Counted from the stretch's first letter, positions 1 through 10,284 are shown. The stretch is DNA of 64,000 nt from GCA-2699445 sp032127075 (GCA_032127075.1 JAQAZZ010000008.1:1-64000), one strand, 5' to 3'. Made by a program: numbers and translations. The notes: a model not told the origin generated them from the sequence alone.

Positions 1-11
1 ATCATGAGTAC

Positions 12-84
12 CGATCACCAGCCGATCCCCGATCACCAGCCGATCCCCGATCACCAGCCAGTGCCAAACACCAGCCAGTGATCC
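12..84 (+). repeat. 18-bp tandem repeat upstream of uvrA
   Basis: Two perfect copies of CGATCACCAGCCGATCCC (12-29, 30-47) are followed by two degenerate copies (48-65, 66-84) that share CACCAGCC. Read from the ATG at 4 the repeat is in frame and encodes a 25-codon peptide with three DHQP(I/V)P units ending at TGA 79-81. This could be a short leader ORF, the tail of a gene that begins outside the window, or non-coding DNA; the window edge prevents a decision. Confidence 0.8.
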
Positions 85-153
85 AGCCCCGGTTGGTGCT
101 CCACCGCCACTACGGCGCTCCTGCAGGCGAGCGCCAAAGACTCCGGAGGACCC

Positions 154-3045
154 GTGGGCCAACGCCCGAGCGGCCGCGGCGGCGACGACGCCGTGGAACG
201 ACTCGTCGTGCGGGGCGCGCGCGAGCACAACCTCAAGGATGTCTCGCTGGACCTTCCCCGCGATGCGCTGATCGTCTTCACCGGGCTATCCGGATCGGGC
301 AAGTCCAGCCTGGCCTTCGACACCATCTTCGCCGAAGGACAGCGGCGCTACGTGGAGAGTCTGTCAGCGTACGCGCGACAGTTCCTGGGACAGATGGACA
401 AGCCCGACGTGGACTTCATCGAAGGGCTGAGCCCCGCGGTCTCGATCGACCAGAAGTCCACGTCGCGCAACCCCCGCTCCACGGTGGGGACCATCACCGA
501 GGTGTACGACTATCTGCGCCTGCTCTACGCACGCATCGGCAAGCCGCATTGTCCGGTGTGCGGCGACCCGATCCAACGGCAGACCCCGCAGCAGATCACC
601 GACCAGGTTCTCGCGCTGCCGGAGGGGACCCGCTTTCAGGTCCTCGCCCCGCTGGTGCGGGAGCGGAAGGGCGAATACGCGGAACTGTTCCGCACATTGC
701 AGTCCCAGGGATTCGCCCGGGTGCGTGTGGACGGTGTGCTGCACCCGCTCGCGGAGCCGCCGACGTTGAAGAAACAGGAGAAGCACACCATCGAAGCCGT
801 CGTGGACCGGCTGGTGGTGCGCAACAGCGCCCGGCAGCGGATCACCGACTCGGTGGAGACCTCTCTGGAACTGTCCGGCGGCACGATCACCCTCGACTTC
901 GTCGATCTCGACGACAGCGACCCGGGCCGGGAGCAGACCTTCAGCGAGCACCTCGCCTGTCCCCGCGACGGGCTGTCCTTCGAGGAACTCGAGCCGCGGT
1001 CCTTCTCGTTCAACTCCCCGTTCGGAGCGTGCCCCGACTGCTCCGGTCTGGGCACCAAGATGGAGGTCGATCCGGAACTCATCGTCCCCGACGATTCGCT
1101 GTCGCTGGACGACGGCGCGGTGAGCGTGTGGAGTTCCGGCCACATGTCGGAGTACTTCGCCCGTGTCCTGCGGGCACTGACCGCGGAGATCGGCGGGAGC
1201 ATGTCCACCCCGTGGCGCGATCTGCCCGCGCCGGTGCGCCGTGCGGTCCTGAACGGGCACAAGAAGAAGCTGACTGTCCGCTACCGGAACCGCTACGGCC
1301 GGGAGCGCTCCTACCAGGCGAACCTGGAGGGGGCCATCCCCTTCGTCAAGCGCCGGTACGCAGAGGCGGAGAGCGACGCGGCCCGGGAGCGGTTCGAGGG
1401 TTTCTTGCGACCGGTGCCGTGCGAGTCGTGCGGCGGCAAACGGCTGAAGCCGCTTTCCCTGGCAGTGATCGTCGACGGGCGCAGCATCGCCGACATCGCC
1501 GAACTCCCCATCGGCGAGTGCGCGGCGGTCCTGGCGGGGCTGGAGCTGTCCGACCGCGATCTGGCCATCGGCGAGCGGGTGCTCAAGGAAGTCAACGAAA
1601 GGTTGCGGTTCCTCCTCGATGTCGGCCTGCATTATCTGACGCTGGACCGTGCGGCTGGGACGCTCGCCGGTGGCGAGGCGCAGCGGATCCGGCTGGCGAC
1701 ACAGATCGGCTCGGGATTGGTGGGTGTGCTGTACGTCCTGGACGAGCCGTCGATCGGCCTGCACCAGCGGGACAACCGCCGGTTGATCGACACCCTCGTG
1801 CGACTGCGCGATCTCGGCAACACCCTGATCGTGGTGGAGCACGACGAGGACACGATCCGCACCGCCGACTGGGTCGTGGACATCGGACCCGGGGCGGGTG
1901 AGCACGGCGGTCAGGTGGTCGTCAGCGGTTCGGTGGCGGAGCTGCTGGACAGCCCCGACTCGGTGACCGGGGACTACCTGGCGGGGCGGCGCAGTATCGA
2001 GGTGCCCGGGATTCGCCGGCCGCCGGATCCGGACCGAATGCTCCGCGTCGAAGGGGCCCGGGAGCACAACCTGCGTGATGTCAGCGTCGATGTCCCGCTG
2101 GGCTGCCTGGTGGCGGTCACCGGCGTGAGCGGGTCCGGCAAATCCAGCCTGGTCAACGACGTGCTGTTCGCCGTTCTGGCCCGCGAGATCAACTCCGCGC
2201 GGGTGGTCCCCGGAAAGCACAAGCGGGTGCGTGGGCTGGAGCAGATAGACAAGGTTGTCCACGTCGACCAGAGTCCGATCGGGCGCACGCCCCGGTCGAA
2301 CCCCGCCACCTACACCGGGGTCTTCGACCACATCCGCAAACTCTTCGCCCAGACCCAGGAGGCCAAGATCCGCGGGTACCAGCCGGGAAGGTTCTCGTTC
2401 AACGTCAAGGGGGGCCGATGTGAGTCGTGCTCCGGCGACGGGACCCTCAAGATCGAGATGAACTTCCTGCCCGACGTCTACGTGCCGTGCGAGGTGTGCC
2501 ACGGCGCGAGGTACAACCGGGAGACGCTGGAGGTGCACTACAAGCACCGCACCATCGCAGATGTGCTCGACATGCCGATCGAAGAGGCGCTGGAGTTCTT
2601 CGAACCGGTACCCGCGATCGCCCGCCATCTGCGCACGCTCGTGCAGGTCGGGCTGGGATATGTCCGTATGGGACAGCCCGCCACAACACTGTCGGGCGGG
2701 GAGGCGCAGCGGGTCAAGCTGGCCTCCGAACTTCAGAAGCGATCCACAGGCCGCACCATCTATCTGCTCGACGAACCGACCACTGGGCTGCACTTCGAAG
2801 ACATCCGGAAGCTTCTCGGTGTGCTGCAGTCGCTGGTCGACAAGGGCAACACGGTGGTGGTCATCGAACACAACCTGGATGTGATCAAAACCGCCGACTG
2901 GGTCATCGACATGGGCCCGGAAGGTGGATCCGGCGGCGGCACCGTCGTCGCCACCGGCCCCCCGGAGCAGATCGCGGCCGTCCCGGAGTCCCACACCGGC
3001 CATTTCCTCGCCGCTCTCCTCGGCGACACACAGGGGGCTGCGTAG
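154..3045 (+). CDS. uvrA: Excinuclease ABC subunit UvrA
   Basis: Damage-recognition ATPase of nucleotide excision repair; as a dimer it loads UvrB at lesions. At 963 aa it has the usual length. Two ABC modules are visible: Walker A GLSGSGKS near residue 44 and GVSGSGKS near 657, with signatures LAGGEAQR (about 504) and LSGGEAQR (about 846). Cys pairs CPVC, CPDC/CESC and CESC...CEVC (from about 756) are the zinc modules. The GTG start at 154 follows a GGAGGA Shine-Dalgarno with 3 nt between; a GTG at 193 is a weaker alternative. I see no LexA box in the 150 bases before it. The next gene starts within about 35 nt, so co-transcription is possible. Confidence 0.97.
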   Translation: MGQRPSGRGGDDAVERLVVRGAREHNLKDVSLDLPRDALIVFTGLSGSGKSSLAFDTIFAEGQRRYVESLSAYARQFLGQMDKPDVDFIEGLSPAVSIDQKSTSRNPRSTVGTITEVYDYLRLLYARIGKPHCPVCGDPIQRQTPQQITDQVLALPEGTRFQVLAPLVRERKGEYAELFRTLQSQGFARVRVDGVLHPLAEPPTLKKQEKHTIEAVVDRLVVRNSARQRITDSVETSLELSGGTITLDFVDLDDSDPGREQTFSEHLACPRDGLSFEELEPRSFSFNSPFGACPDCSGLGTKMEVDPELIVPDDSLSLDDGAVSVWSSGHMSEYFARVLRALTAEIGGSMSTPWRDLPAPVRRAVLNGHKKKLTVRYRNRYGRERSYQANLEGAIPFVKRRYAEAESDAARERFEGFLRPVPCESCGGKRLKPLSLAVIVDGRSIADIAELPIGECAAVLAGLELSDRDLAIGERVLKEVNERLRFLLDVGLHYLTLDRAAGTLAGGEAQRIRLATQIGSGLVGVLYVLDEPSIGLHQRDNRRLIDTLVRLRDLGNTLIVVEHDEDTIRTADWVVDIGPGAGEHGGQVVVSGSVAELLDSPDSVTGDYLAGRRSIEVPGIRRPPDPDRMLRVEGAREHNLRDVSVDVPLGCLVAVTGVSGSGKSSLVNDVLFAVLAREINSARVVPGKHKRVRGLEQIDKVVHVDQSPIGRTPRSNPATYTGVFDHIRKLFAQTQEAKIRGYQPGRFSFNVKGGRCESCSGDGTLKIEMNFLPDVYVPCEVCHGARYNRETLEVHYKHRTIADVLDMPIEEALEFFEPVPAIARHLRTLVQVGLGYVRMGQPATTLSGGEAQRVKLASELQKRSTGRTIYLLDEPTTGLHFEDIRKLLGVLQSLVDKGNTVVVIEHNLDVIKTADWVIDMGPEGGSGGGTVVATGPPEQIAAVPESHTGHFLAALLGDTQGAA

Positions 3046-3078
3046 ACGGTGGCGGATTTGCCGTGCAAGGCTGCTTTC

Positions 3079-3543
3079 ATGACGTCACATACCCGCCAGT
3101 CCTTGTCAGACGCGATTGATCGTCGCACCGTCTTGTTGGGTGCCGGCGCTGTCGGCGCCGCCGGGGTCCTCGCCGCCTGCGGCGGCGGATCCGACGCCAC
3201 CGACGCCACGACGCCGTCGGCCGACCTGGCCAGCACCGAGGTGCCCGCCAGCCCCGCCCTGATCACCACGACGTCAGACGTACCGGTGGGCGGCGGTGTT
3301 GTCGTGGAGGACAAGATGGTCGTGGTCACCCAGCCGACAGCAGGGGAGTACAAGGCCTTCACCTCCACTTGCCCGCACCAGGGCTGCACCGTCGGTGAAG
3401 TCACCGCCGAGGAGATCATCTGCCCCTGCCACAACTCGAAGTTCTCCACCACCACCGGTGAGGTGCTGCAGGGGCCCGCAACCATCGGACTTGCACAGGT
3501 GTCGGTCACCATCAAGGGCGACGAGATCCTGAGCCAGACCTGA
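3079..3543 (+). CDS. Rieske (2Fe-2S) protein, Tat-exported lipoprotein
   Basis: A 154-aa secreted iron-sulfur protein. The N-terminus has a twin-arginine motif (DRRTVLLGAG), a hydrophobic stretch and a lipobox-like LAAC followed by GGG, so it is likely a Tat-exported lipoprotein anchored outside the membrane. The C-terminal domain carries both Rieske cluster ligand motifs, CPHQGC (CxHxxC) and CPCHNSKF (CxxH). A Ser/Thr/Ala-rich linker separates the two. The ATG at 3079 gives a normal signal peptide; a GTG at 3049, 3 nt after the uvrA stop, would add ten residues. Its redox partner is not evident. Linkage to uvrA is, from memory, common in actinobacteria but has no clear functional logic. Confidence 0.88.
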   Translation: MTSHTRQSLSDAIDRRTVLLGAGAVGAAGVLAACGGGSDATDATTPSADLASTEVPASPALITTTSDVPVGGGVVVEDKMVVVTQPTAGEYKAFTSTCPHQGCTVGEVTAEEIICPCHNSKFSTTTGEVLQGPATIGLAQVSVTIKGDEILSQT

Positions 3544-3551
3544 TCCGCGGC

Positions 3552-3568
3552 GCCCGCCCCGGTCGGGC
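3552..3568. terminator. Short GC hairpin between convergent genes
   Basis: GCCCG (3552-3556) and CGGGC (3564-3568) can form a 5-bp stem with a 7-nt loop, exactly in the gap between the Rieske gene and the convergent SGNH gene. There is no T-tract. It may act as a bidirectional terminator of the T-poor type seen in high-GC actinobacteria. Confidence 0.35.
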
Positions 3569-4219
3569 TCAGCGCATCCGGCCGGCGAGTTCCAGCGTCT
3601 GGTCGGCGATCAACTGCGCGCGTACCCGGTAGCCGGACGGCGTCGCGTGCACCCCGTCGCCCGCCAGGAGGCTTCGCCGGGTGCCGGTCACCCTGGCCCA
3701 GTCCACCACCCGCAACCGATCATGGGAGCGATCCAGGCGGCGCAGCATGGCGTTGACCCGCGCATACCCGCCGGGGCGTCGCAGCGTCATCCACACCACC
3801 GGCCGGCCGGGGCCCGCCATCCGCAGGCTGCGCCGCACCTGGGCCCGGACGACGGAGGGGTAGGGGCCGTCGTTGGTGCCGAGGGCGACCACCCAGATGT
3901 CTGCGCGCCGAGCCCGCCGATCGCTGCGCAGTCGAGCCAACCCCGTGTTGGTGTGCCGGCCGATCGCGGCGTCCACGCCGAGGTCGCGAACCTTGCGGCC
4001 TAGGGCCGACCGCAGCGGCGCAGCCGATCCGACGGTGAGCGAGTCGCCCTGGACGTAGACCCTGGTCCGCTGCCACTGTGCCCGTTCGGACTTGCCGGCG
4101 GCGACGGCGGTCGGAACCGACGGCACCGTCGCGGCCATCGCGGCAGCGGCCGCGACGGCGACAACTCGTCCGACGGCGCCACGCTGCGGGACATGGTGAA
4201 TCGGCATACCCAATACCAT
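3569..4219 (-). CDS. Secreted SGNH/GDSL-type hydrolase
   Basis: A 216-aa protein with an N-terminal signal peptide (Ala/Val-rich core about residues 15-40) and the blocks of SGNH esterases: GDSLTVG (nucleophile Ser about 60), GTND, and DGVH (catalytic Asp/His about 187-190). The family hydrolyses ester bonds of lipids or acylated glycans outside the cell; the substrate cannot be inferred. It is a single-gene unit, convergent with the Rieske gene and divergent from uvrC. The start used is the ATG at 4219; an in-frame ATG four codons later (4207) is equally possible, and no good Shine-Dalgarno is seen. Confidence 0.82.
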   Translation of the reverse strand: MVLGMPIHHVPQRGAVGRVVAVAAAAAMAATVPSVPTAVAAGKSERAQWQRTRVYVQGDSLTVGSAAPLRSALGRKVRDLGVDAAIGRHTNTGLARLRSDRRARRADIWVVALGTNDGPYPSVVRAQVRRSLRMAGPGRPVVWMTLRRPGGYARVNAMLRRLDRSHDRLRVVDWARVTGTRRSLLAGDGVHATPSGYRVRAQLIADQTLELAGRMR

Positions 4220-4300
4220 CGCTCACACGATGGATTTCGCCTCGGCGTGGCGCGGTGACTTTTGTCACCCCGAGCACGAGGGCCAGCCGTTGCAGACGGT

Positions 4301-4306
4301 TACCCT
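4301..4306 (+). promoter_or_regulatory. -10 element TACCCT for leaderless uvrC
   Basis: TACCCT fits the actinobacterial TANNNT -10 and lies 6 nt before the ATG at 4313, which would put transcription start on or next to the start codon. There is no Shine-Dalgarno. The same geometry recurs at several genes here. Confidence 0.55.
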
Positions 4307-4312
4307 GGCAAC

Positions 4313-6301
4313 ATGCCGGCCGAGATCACCTATCGTCCGGAGCGCGGAACCATCCCCGAGGCGCCGGGCGTCTACCGATTCCTGGGCCCCGAGGGCCAAG
4401 TGCTGTATGTGGGCAAGGCCCGCAGCCTGCGATCGCGGTTGGGCTCGTACTTCAACTCAGGCGCTGGTCTGCACCCCCGCACGGCAAGGATGATCGCCAG
4501 TGCCACCGGGGTGGATTGGACGGTCGTAGGCACCGAGGTCGAGGCGCTGCAACTCGAATATGCCTGGATCAAGGAGTTCGAACCCCGTTTCAACGTCAAG
4601 TACACCGACGACAAGTCCTACCCGTTCCTTGCGATAACCGTCGCCGAGGAGTACCCGCGCATCACCGTCATGAGGGGCGCCAAACGCAAGGGTGTTCGGT
4701 ACTTCGGGCCGTACTCCCACGCCTGGGCGATTCGGGAGACGGTGGACCAGTTGCTGAGGGTGTTTCCAGCCCGCACGTGCAGCAACGGGGTCTTCCGCCG
4801 CGCGGCAGCATCGGGACGCCCGTGCCTGCTGGGATATATCGGCAAGTGCAGCGCTCCCTGCGTCGGTCGAGTGAGCGCGCAGGAGCATCGCGGGATCATC
4901 GAGGGGTTCTGCTCATTCGTGGCCGGGGACGCGGAGCCGCTCATGCGCGACATCGATGACCGGATGAGCCGCGCTGCGGCCGATCAGGACTTCGAAACGG
5001 CTGCCAGGCTCCGCGACGACCTGTTCGCACTCCGGCGGGCGCTGGAGCGCAACGCCGTGGTGCTGCCCGACCGGACCCGGGCAGACCTGCTCGCCCTGAT
5101 GGGGGATGACCTGCAGGCTGCGGTGCAGGTCTTCCACGTCCGCGGTGGCCGCGTGACCGGCCGACGGGGCGTGATCCTGGATCGGACCCTCGACCAGGAC
5201 GACGGCGAGCTCATGGAGCAGGCGCTGTTGCGCCTCTACGGCGACGCCGACGCGATGAACGTCCCCCCAGAGATCCTCGTGTCGCATCTCCCGCCGGCCG
5301 CCGAAGAGATCGCCCGCTGGCTACAGCAGCGCCGCGGCGCCTCGGTGAGGATCAGGAAGCCGCAGCGCGGCGACAAGCGGACACTGCTGGAGACCGTCGC
5401 CAGCAACGCGCAGCAGTCGCTGGCGCTGCACAAGCGCAGGAGAGTCGGCGATCTGACCGCACGTGCCCGTGCGCTGGAGGATCTGCAGCAGGCCCTGGAA
5501 CTGCCCTCGGCGCCGCTGCGGATGGAGGGGTACGACATCTCCACGCTGCAGGGCCAAGACACGGTCGGTTCGATGGTGGTGTTCGAGGACGGGCTGCCGC
5601 GGACCTCCGACTACCGCCGATTCACGATCTCGAAGGCCAACGCCCACTCCGACACCGATGCGGTCGCCGAGATCGTCGGCCGCCGGTTCCGCCGCTACCT
5701 CGCCGAGCGCAGCGAGGCGACGGATGTCGAACTCAACCTGACGGACGACGGCAGCGCAGCGCCGACGAAGCGGCGCGGGTTCGCCTACCCGCCGCAACTG
5801 TTGGTCATCGACGGTGCGCAGGCACAGGCACGCGCTGCTCAGAAGGCCCTCGCCGAACTGGGCATCGACGATGTCGCGGTCTGCGGGCTGGCGAAGAGGC
5901 TGGAAGAGATCTGGCTGCCCGACCGAGCGGATCCGGTGGTCCTGTCCCGTTCCAGCGAAGCGCTGCACCTGCTGCAGCACTTGCGGGATGAGGCCCACCG
6001 ATTCGCCATTGCGGGCCACCGCCGGAAGCGCTCCGCTCGAACGAGGACCAGTGCGCTCGACGGTGTTCCCGGTCTGGGACCCGCACGGCGAAAAGCACTC
6101 ATGGCCACCTTTGGCTCCGTCAAGCGGCTTCGGGCGGCTTCGGCTGAGGACCTTGCCCGCGTGGACGGCATCGGCCCGGCGCTCGCGGCGGCGATTGTCG
6201 CTCATCTTGGTTCGGACAGCGGCTCCGGTGCCCCGGTCGTTAACCTGAGCACCGGCGAGATCGTCGAGTCGGAGCCATTGGAGACAGATGTCAACGGCTG
6301 A
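4313..6301 (+). CDS. uvrC: Excinuclease ABC subunit UvrC
   Basis: Dual-incision endonuclease of nucleotide excision repair, 662 aa. The GIY-YIG domain is at the N-terminus (GVYRF...LYVGKA, about 15-95), followed by the UVR motif that binds UvrB (about 200-235, QDFETAARLRDDL), the RNase H-like endonuclease domain (GYDIS about 405, LLVIDGAQAQ) and helix-hairpin-helix repeats (VPGLGPARRKAL, VDGIGPALAA). The ATG at 4313 is chosen because homology begins directly after it and a TANNNT -10 sits 6 nt upstream; a TTG at 4262 would add 17 unrelated residues. It leads a four-gene overlapping cluster with rapZ, yvcK and whiA, an order also found in M. tuberculosis. Confidence 0.97.
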   Translation: MPAEITYRPERGTIPEAPGVYRFLGPEGQVLYVGKARSLRSRLGSYFNSGAGLHPRTARMIASATGVDWTVVGTEVEALQLEYAWIKEFEPRFNVKYTDDKSYPFLAITVAEEYPRITVMRGAKRKGVRYFGPYSHAWAIRETVDQLLRVFPARTCSNGVFRRAAASGRPCLLGYIGKCSAPCVGRVSAQEHRGIIEGFCSFVAGDAEPLMRDIDDRMSRAAADQDFETAARLRDDLFALRRALERNAVVLPDRTRADLLALMGDDLQAAVQVFHVRGGRVTGRRGVILDRTLDQDDGELMEQALLRLYGDADAMNVPPEILVSHLPPAAEEIARWLQQRRGASVRIRKPQRGDKRTLLETVASNAQQSLALHKRRRVGDLTARARALEDLQQALELPSAPLRMEGYDISTLQGQDTVGSMVVFEDGLPRTSDYRRFTISKANAHSDTDAVAEIVGRRFRRYLAERSEATDVELNLTDDGSAAPTKRRGFAYPPQLLVIDGAQAQARAAQKALAELGIDDVAVCGLAKRLEEIWLPDRADPVVLSRSSEALHLLQHLRDEAHRFAIAGHRRKRSARTRTSALDGVPGLGPARRKALMATFGSVKRLRAASAEDLARVDGIGPALAAAIVAHLGSDSGSGAPVVNLSTGEIVESEPLETDVNG

Positions 6302-7178
6302 AACGGATGAACAGCCCAGCCCGCGCCCCGAGGTGATCCTGGTGACCGGCATGTCGGGGGCGGGGAAGTCGACGGCTGCACGGGCGCTGGAGGACCTCGG
6401 CTGGTTCGTGATAGACAACTTGCCGCCTCGGCTGCTGCCCGAAGCCATGACCTCCGCGCCGCGGGACACTGCCATGGCGGGTGTTGCGGTTGTCGTGGAC
6501 GCACGCAGCGGCGACGTCTTCGCCGACCTGACCGATGCCCTGGCGTCGTTGCGCGCCGACGGTGTGGATGTCCGCACGCTCTTCCTGGAAGCCAGCGACG
6601 AGTCGCTGGTCCGCCGGTTCGAGAGCAGCAGGAGGCCGCACCCGCTGCAGGGCGGCGGGCGGATCCTGGAGGGAATCGAGTACGAACGAGACCTGCTCGG
6701 CAGCTTCCGCGGCGACGCCGACCTGGTCGTCGACACCACCAACCTCAACGTGCACGATCTGCGCCGCAGGGTGGAGGCCGCCTTTCCCGACGACGAGCGC
6801 ATCCGGCTGCGCGCCAACGTCATGTCCTTCGGCTTCAAGTACGGAATCCCGGTGGACGCCGACATCGTGCTGGATGTCCGTTTCCTGCCCAACCCGTACT
6901 GGGTGGCGGAACTGCGGGAGCGCACAGGTCTGGAGGCTCCCGTGAACGACTACGTCGTAGAGCGCGCAGACGCCCGGAACTTCCTGGAGCAGGTCGCCGG
7001 GCTGCTCGATGTCGTCGCCGAAGGGTTCCTGCGCGAGGGCAAGAGGTATCTCACGATCGCGGTGGGCTGCACGGGCGGGAAGCACCGGTCGGTGGCGATG
7101 TCGGAGAACCTGAGCGTACGGCTGGTCAGGTCCGGGGTGGAGACCATCGTGACGCATCGGGACCTGGGGCGGGAATGA
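6288..7178 (+). CDS. rapZ: RNase adapter / nucleotide-binding protein RapZ (YvcJ family)
   Basis: A 296-aa P-loop protein. Walker A GMSGAGKS is at residues 21-28, and the conserved C-terminal block GCTGGKHRSV is present. In E. coli RapZ directs decay of the GlmZ small RNA; in Gram-positives the homologue YvcJ hydrolyses GTP and its target is less clear, so an RNA role here is inference. The ATG lies inside the 3' end of uvrC (14-nt overlap), and the gene ends with an ATGA overlap into yvcK, pointing to translational coupling. Confidence 0.93.
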   Translation: MSTAETDEQPSPRPEVILVTGMSGAGKSTAARALEDLGWFVIDNLPPRLLPEAMTSAPRDTAMAGVAVVVDARSGDVFADLTDALASLRADGVDVRTLFLEASDESLVRRFESSRRPHPLQGGGRILEGIEYERDLLGSFRGDADLVVDTTNLNVHDLRRRVEAAFPDDERIRLRANVMSFGFKYGIPVDADIVLDVRFLPNPYWVAELRERTGLEAPVNDYVVERADARNFLEQVAGLLDVVAEGFLREGKRYLTIAVGCTGGKHRSVAMSENLSVRLVRSGVETIVTHRDLGRE

Positions 7179-8170
7179 GCCGGCTGCGGGGGTTCCCGGC
7201 CAGCCACGGGCCGCGCGCGGTCTGCCTCGGCGGTGGCCACGGCCTGGCTGCGACGCTGCGGGCGATGCGGCGGGTCACCGACAGCGTGACCGGGGTCGTG
7301 GGCGTCTCCGACGATGGGGGCTCATCCGGACGGCTCCGCGAGGAGTTCGGCGTCCTCCCGCCCGGCGATCTGCGTATGGCGCTGGCGGCGTTGTGCGGCG
7401 ACGACACGTGGGGCCGCACGTGGAGCCGCGTTGTCCAGCACCGCTTCGGCGGCGCCGGGGATCTCAACGGTCACTCGTTGGGCAACCTGCTGATCACATC
7501 GTTGTGGGAGGAGACCGGCGACGTCGTGGCCGGGTTGGACTGGGTGGCCTCGCTGCTCGGTGCCCAGGGGCGGGTCCTGCCGGTGTCGCTGTATCCGTTG
7601 GCGATCGTGGCGGGTGTCGCCGGTGTGGATCCGTCGCGGCCAGAGGAGGAGACCGAGGTGCGCGGCCAGGTGGCCGTTGCCACCACCGCCGGCACGGTGC
7701 GTTCCATCCGGGTGGAGCCCGCGGACCCCCCGGCCTGCCCGGAGGCCGTGGAGGCCATCGAGGCGGCCGACGTGATCGTCCTCGGGCCGGGCTCGTGGTA
7801 CACGTCGGTGATTGCACCGTTGCTCGTGCCGGAGCTGCTGGCAGCAGTCCGCGCAAGCGGAGCCCGCCGCGTCATCGTTCTCAACCTCGTCGCCCAGCGG
7901 GGGGAGACCTCCGGATTCACGCCCGAGCGCCACCTGTCGGTTCTGGTCGACCAATTCGGCTCCTTCGCGGCCGACACCGTCATCGCCGACCCTCGAAGCG
8001 TGGGCAACGTGGCGGGCCTGGAGACGGCCTGCCGGGACCTCCTCGGGGCCGACCTGCTGATACGCCCGGTGTCGTCGGTGAGCAGCGGCCCCGGGGTTCA
8101 CGACCCCGACCTGCTGGCGGCGGCGTTCACGGAAGTCGCAGGGCGTGGCAGGATTCCCCCATGGCGCTGA
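7175..8170 (+). CDS. yvcK: Gluconeogenesis factor YvcK/CofD-like protein
   Basis: A 331-aa protein of the YvcK/CuvA family. The N-terminal GGGHGLAATLRAM and VSDDGGSSGRLR blocks bind a UDP-sugar in characterised members, and ADVIVLGPGSWYTSV is also typical. The family is needed for growth on gluconeogenic carbon sources and for cell-wall precursor balance in Firmicutes and mycobacteria. The gene overlaps rapZ by ATGA and runs 10 nt into whiA. The conserved order rapZ-yvcK-whiA suggests joint control of cell-wall metabolism and division. Confidence 0.93.
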   Translation: MSRLRGFPASHGPRAVCLGGGHGLAATLRAMRRVTDSVTGVVGVSDDGGSSGRLREEFGVLPPGDLRMALAALCGDDTWGRTWSRVVQHRFGGAGDLNGHSLGNLLITSLWEETGDVVAGLDWVASLLGAQGRVLPVSLYPLAIVAGVAGVDPSRPEEETEVRGQVAVATTAGTVRSIRVEPADPPACPEAVEAIEAADVIVLGPGSWYTSVIAPLLVPELLAAVRASGARRVIVLNLVAQRGETSGFTPERHLSVLVDQFGSFAADTVIADPRSVGNVAGLETACRDLLGADLLIRPVSSVSSGPGVHDPDLLAAAFTEVAGRGRIPPWR

Positions 8171-9141
8171 CGGCGGAAGTCAAAGATGAGTTGAGCCGGG
8201 TGCAGGTCACCAAGTCCTGCTGCCGCAAGGCCGAAGTTGCCGCGATGCTGCGCGTGGGCGGGAGCCTGCATGTGATCAGCGGGCAACTCGTGGTGGAGGC
8301 GGAGTTCGACACCGGCACCATCGCCCGGCGGATCCGCGCGAACATCGCGGATCTGTACGGCCACGACGTGACGTTGTCGGTCGTGCAGCCCACCGGGCTG
8401 CGGCGGGGTGCCCGCTATGCAGTGCGCGTGGTGGACGGCGGTCCCTGGTTGGCCCGCCAAGTCGGCCTGGTCGATGGCCGGGGGCTCCCGGTGCGTGGAC
8501 TGCCGCCATCGGTGGTGGCCGGTGCGCCGTGCGACGCCGAGGCGGTCTGGCGGGGAGCTTTCCTGGCCCGCGGGTCTCTGACCGAACCCGGCCGATCGTC
8601 GTCTTTGGAGATCAGTGCGCCGAGCCAGGAGACGGCGTTGGCGCTGGTCGGGGCGGCTCGCCGCCTCGGCATCGCCGCCAAGGCCCGCGAGGTGCGCGGC
8701 ACAGAGCGGGTCGTCATCCGGGATGGGGAGGCGATCGGAGACATGCTCACCCGGATGCAGGCCCAACAGTCGCGGCTCACGTGGGAGGAGCGCCGGATGC
8801 GCCGGGAGGTGCGGGCCACGGCCAATCGGCTCGCCAATTTCGACGACGCCAACCTGCGCCGATCCGCGCGCGCCGCGGTCGCAGCGGGGGCACGGGTGGA
8901 GCGGGCCTTGCAGATCCTCGGCGACGATGTGCCGGATCACCTCGGCGATGCGGGGAGACTGCGTATCGAGCACAGCCAGGCGAGCCTGGAGGAGTTGGGT
9001 GCGCTGGCGGCACCGCCGCTGACCAAGGACGCCATCGCGGGCCGAATCCGGCGGCTGCTGGCCATGGCCGACAAGAAGGCTGCCGAGGAGGGCATCCCCG
9101 GCACTGAGGCGAGCCTCACCGAAGACATGCTGGAGGATTAG
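8161..9141 (+). CDS. whiA: WhiA, DNA-binding division/sporulation regulator
   Basis: A 326-aa protein with a degenerate LAGLIDADG homing-endonuclease fold followed by a C-terminal HTH (EELGALAAPPLTKDAIAGRI). In Streptomyces WhiA acts with WhiB to switch on division genes at sporulation; in non-sporulating actinobacteria and Bacillus it influences cell division and chromosome segregation. The start ATGGCGCTGACGG at 8161 lies inside the end of yvcK, so translation is probably coupled. Length and the start MALTAEVKDELSRV match the family closely. Confidence 0.96.
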   Translation: MALTAEVKDELSRVQVTKSCCRKAEVAAMLRVGGSLHVISGQLVVEAEFDTGTIARRIRANIADLYGHDVTLSVVQPTGLRRGARYAVRVVDGGPWLARQVGLVDGRGLPVRGLPPSVVAGAPCDAEAVWRGAFLARGSLTEPGRSSSLEISAPSQETALALVGAARRLGIAAKAREVRGTERVVIRDGEAIGDMLTRMQAQQSRLTWEERRMRREVRATANRLANFDDANLRRSARAAVAAGARVERALQILGDDVPDHLGDAGRLRIEHSQASLEELGALAAPPLTKDAIAGRIRRLLAMADKKAAEEGIPGTEASLTEDMLED

Positions 9142-9173
9142 CAAATCGCGCCGAAGGTGCAACACCGCTTCGC

Positions 9174-9179
9174 TACTGT
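9174..9179 (+). promoter_or_regulatory. Candidate -10 (TACTGT) of the gap operon
   Basis: TACTGT is the best TANNNT match in the 85-nt whiA-gap gap. It would give a roughly 40-nt leader containing the AAGGAG Shine-Dalgarno before the GTG at 9227. No clear -35 is seen. Confidence 0.35.
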
Positions 9180-9226
9180 CAGGGTATTGATCAGCGCATC
9201 AAACACCCCCCAGACAAGGAGCGCTC

Positions 9227-10273
<1,047 letters not shown>

Positions 10274-10284
10274 CCGGCCGCGGG

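Noticed and set aside
364..3003. Long open frame on the minus strand opposite uvrA (879 codons)
   Set aside because: It is a shadow of uvrA caused by high-GC codon usage; no family motif and complete overlap with a certain gene.
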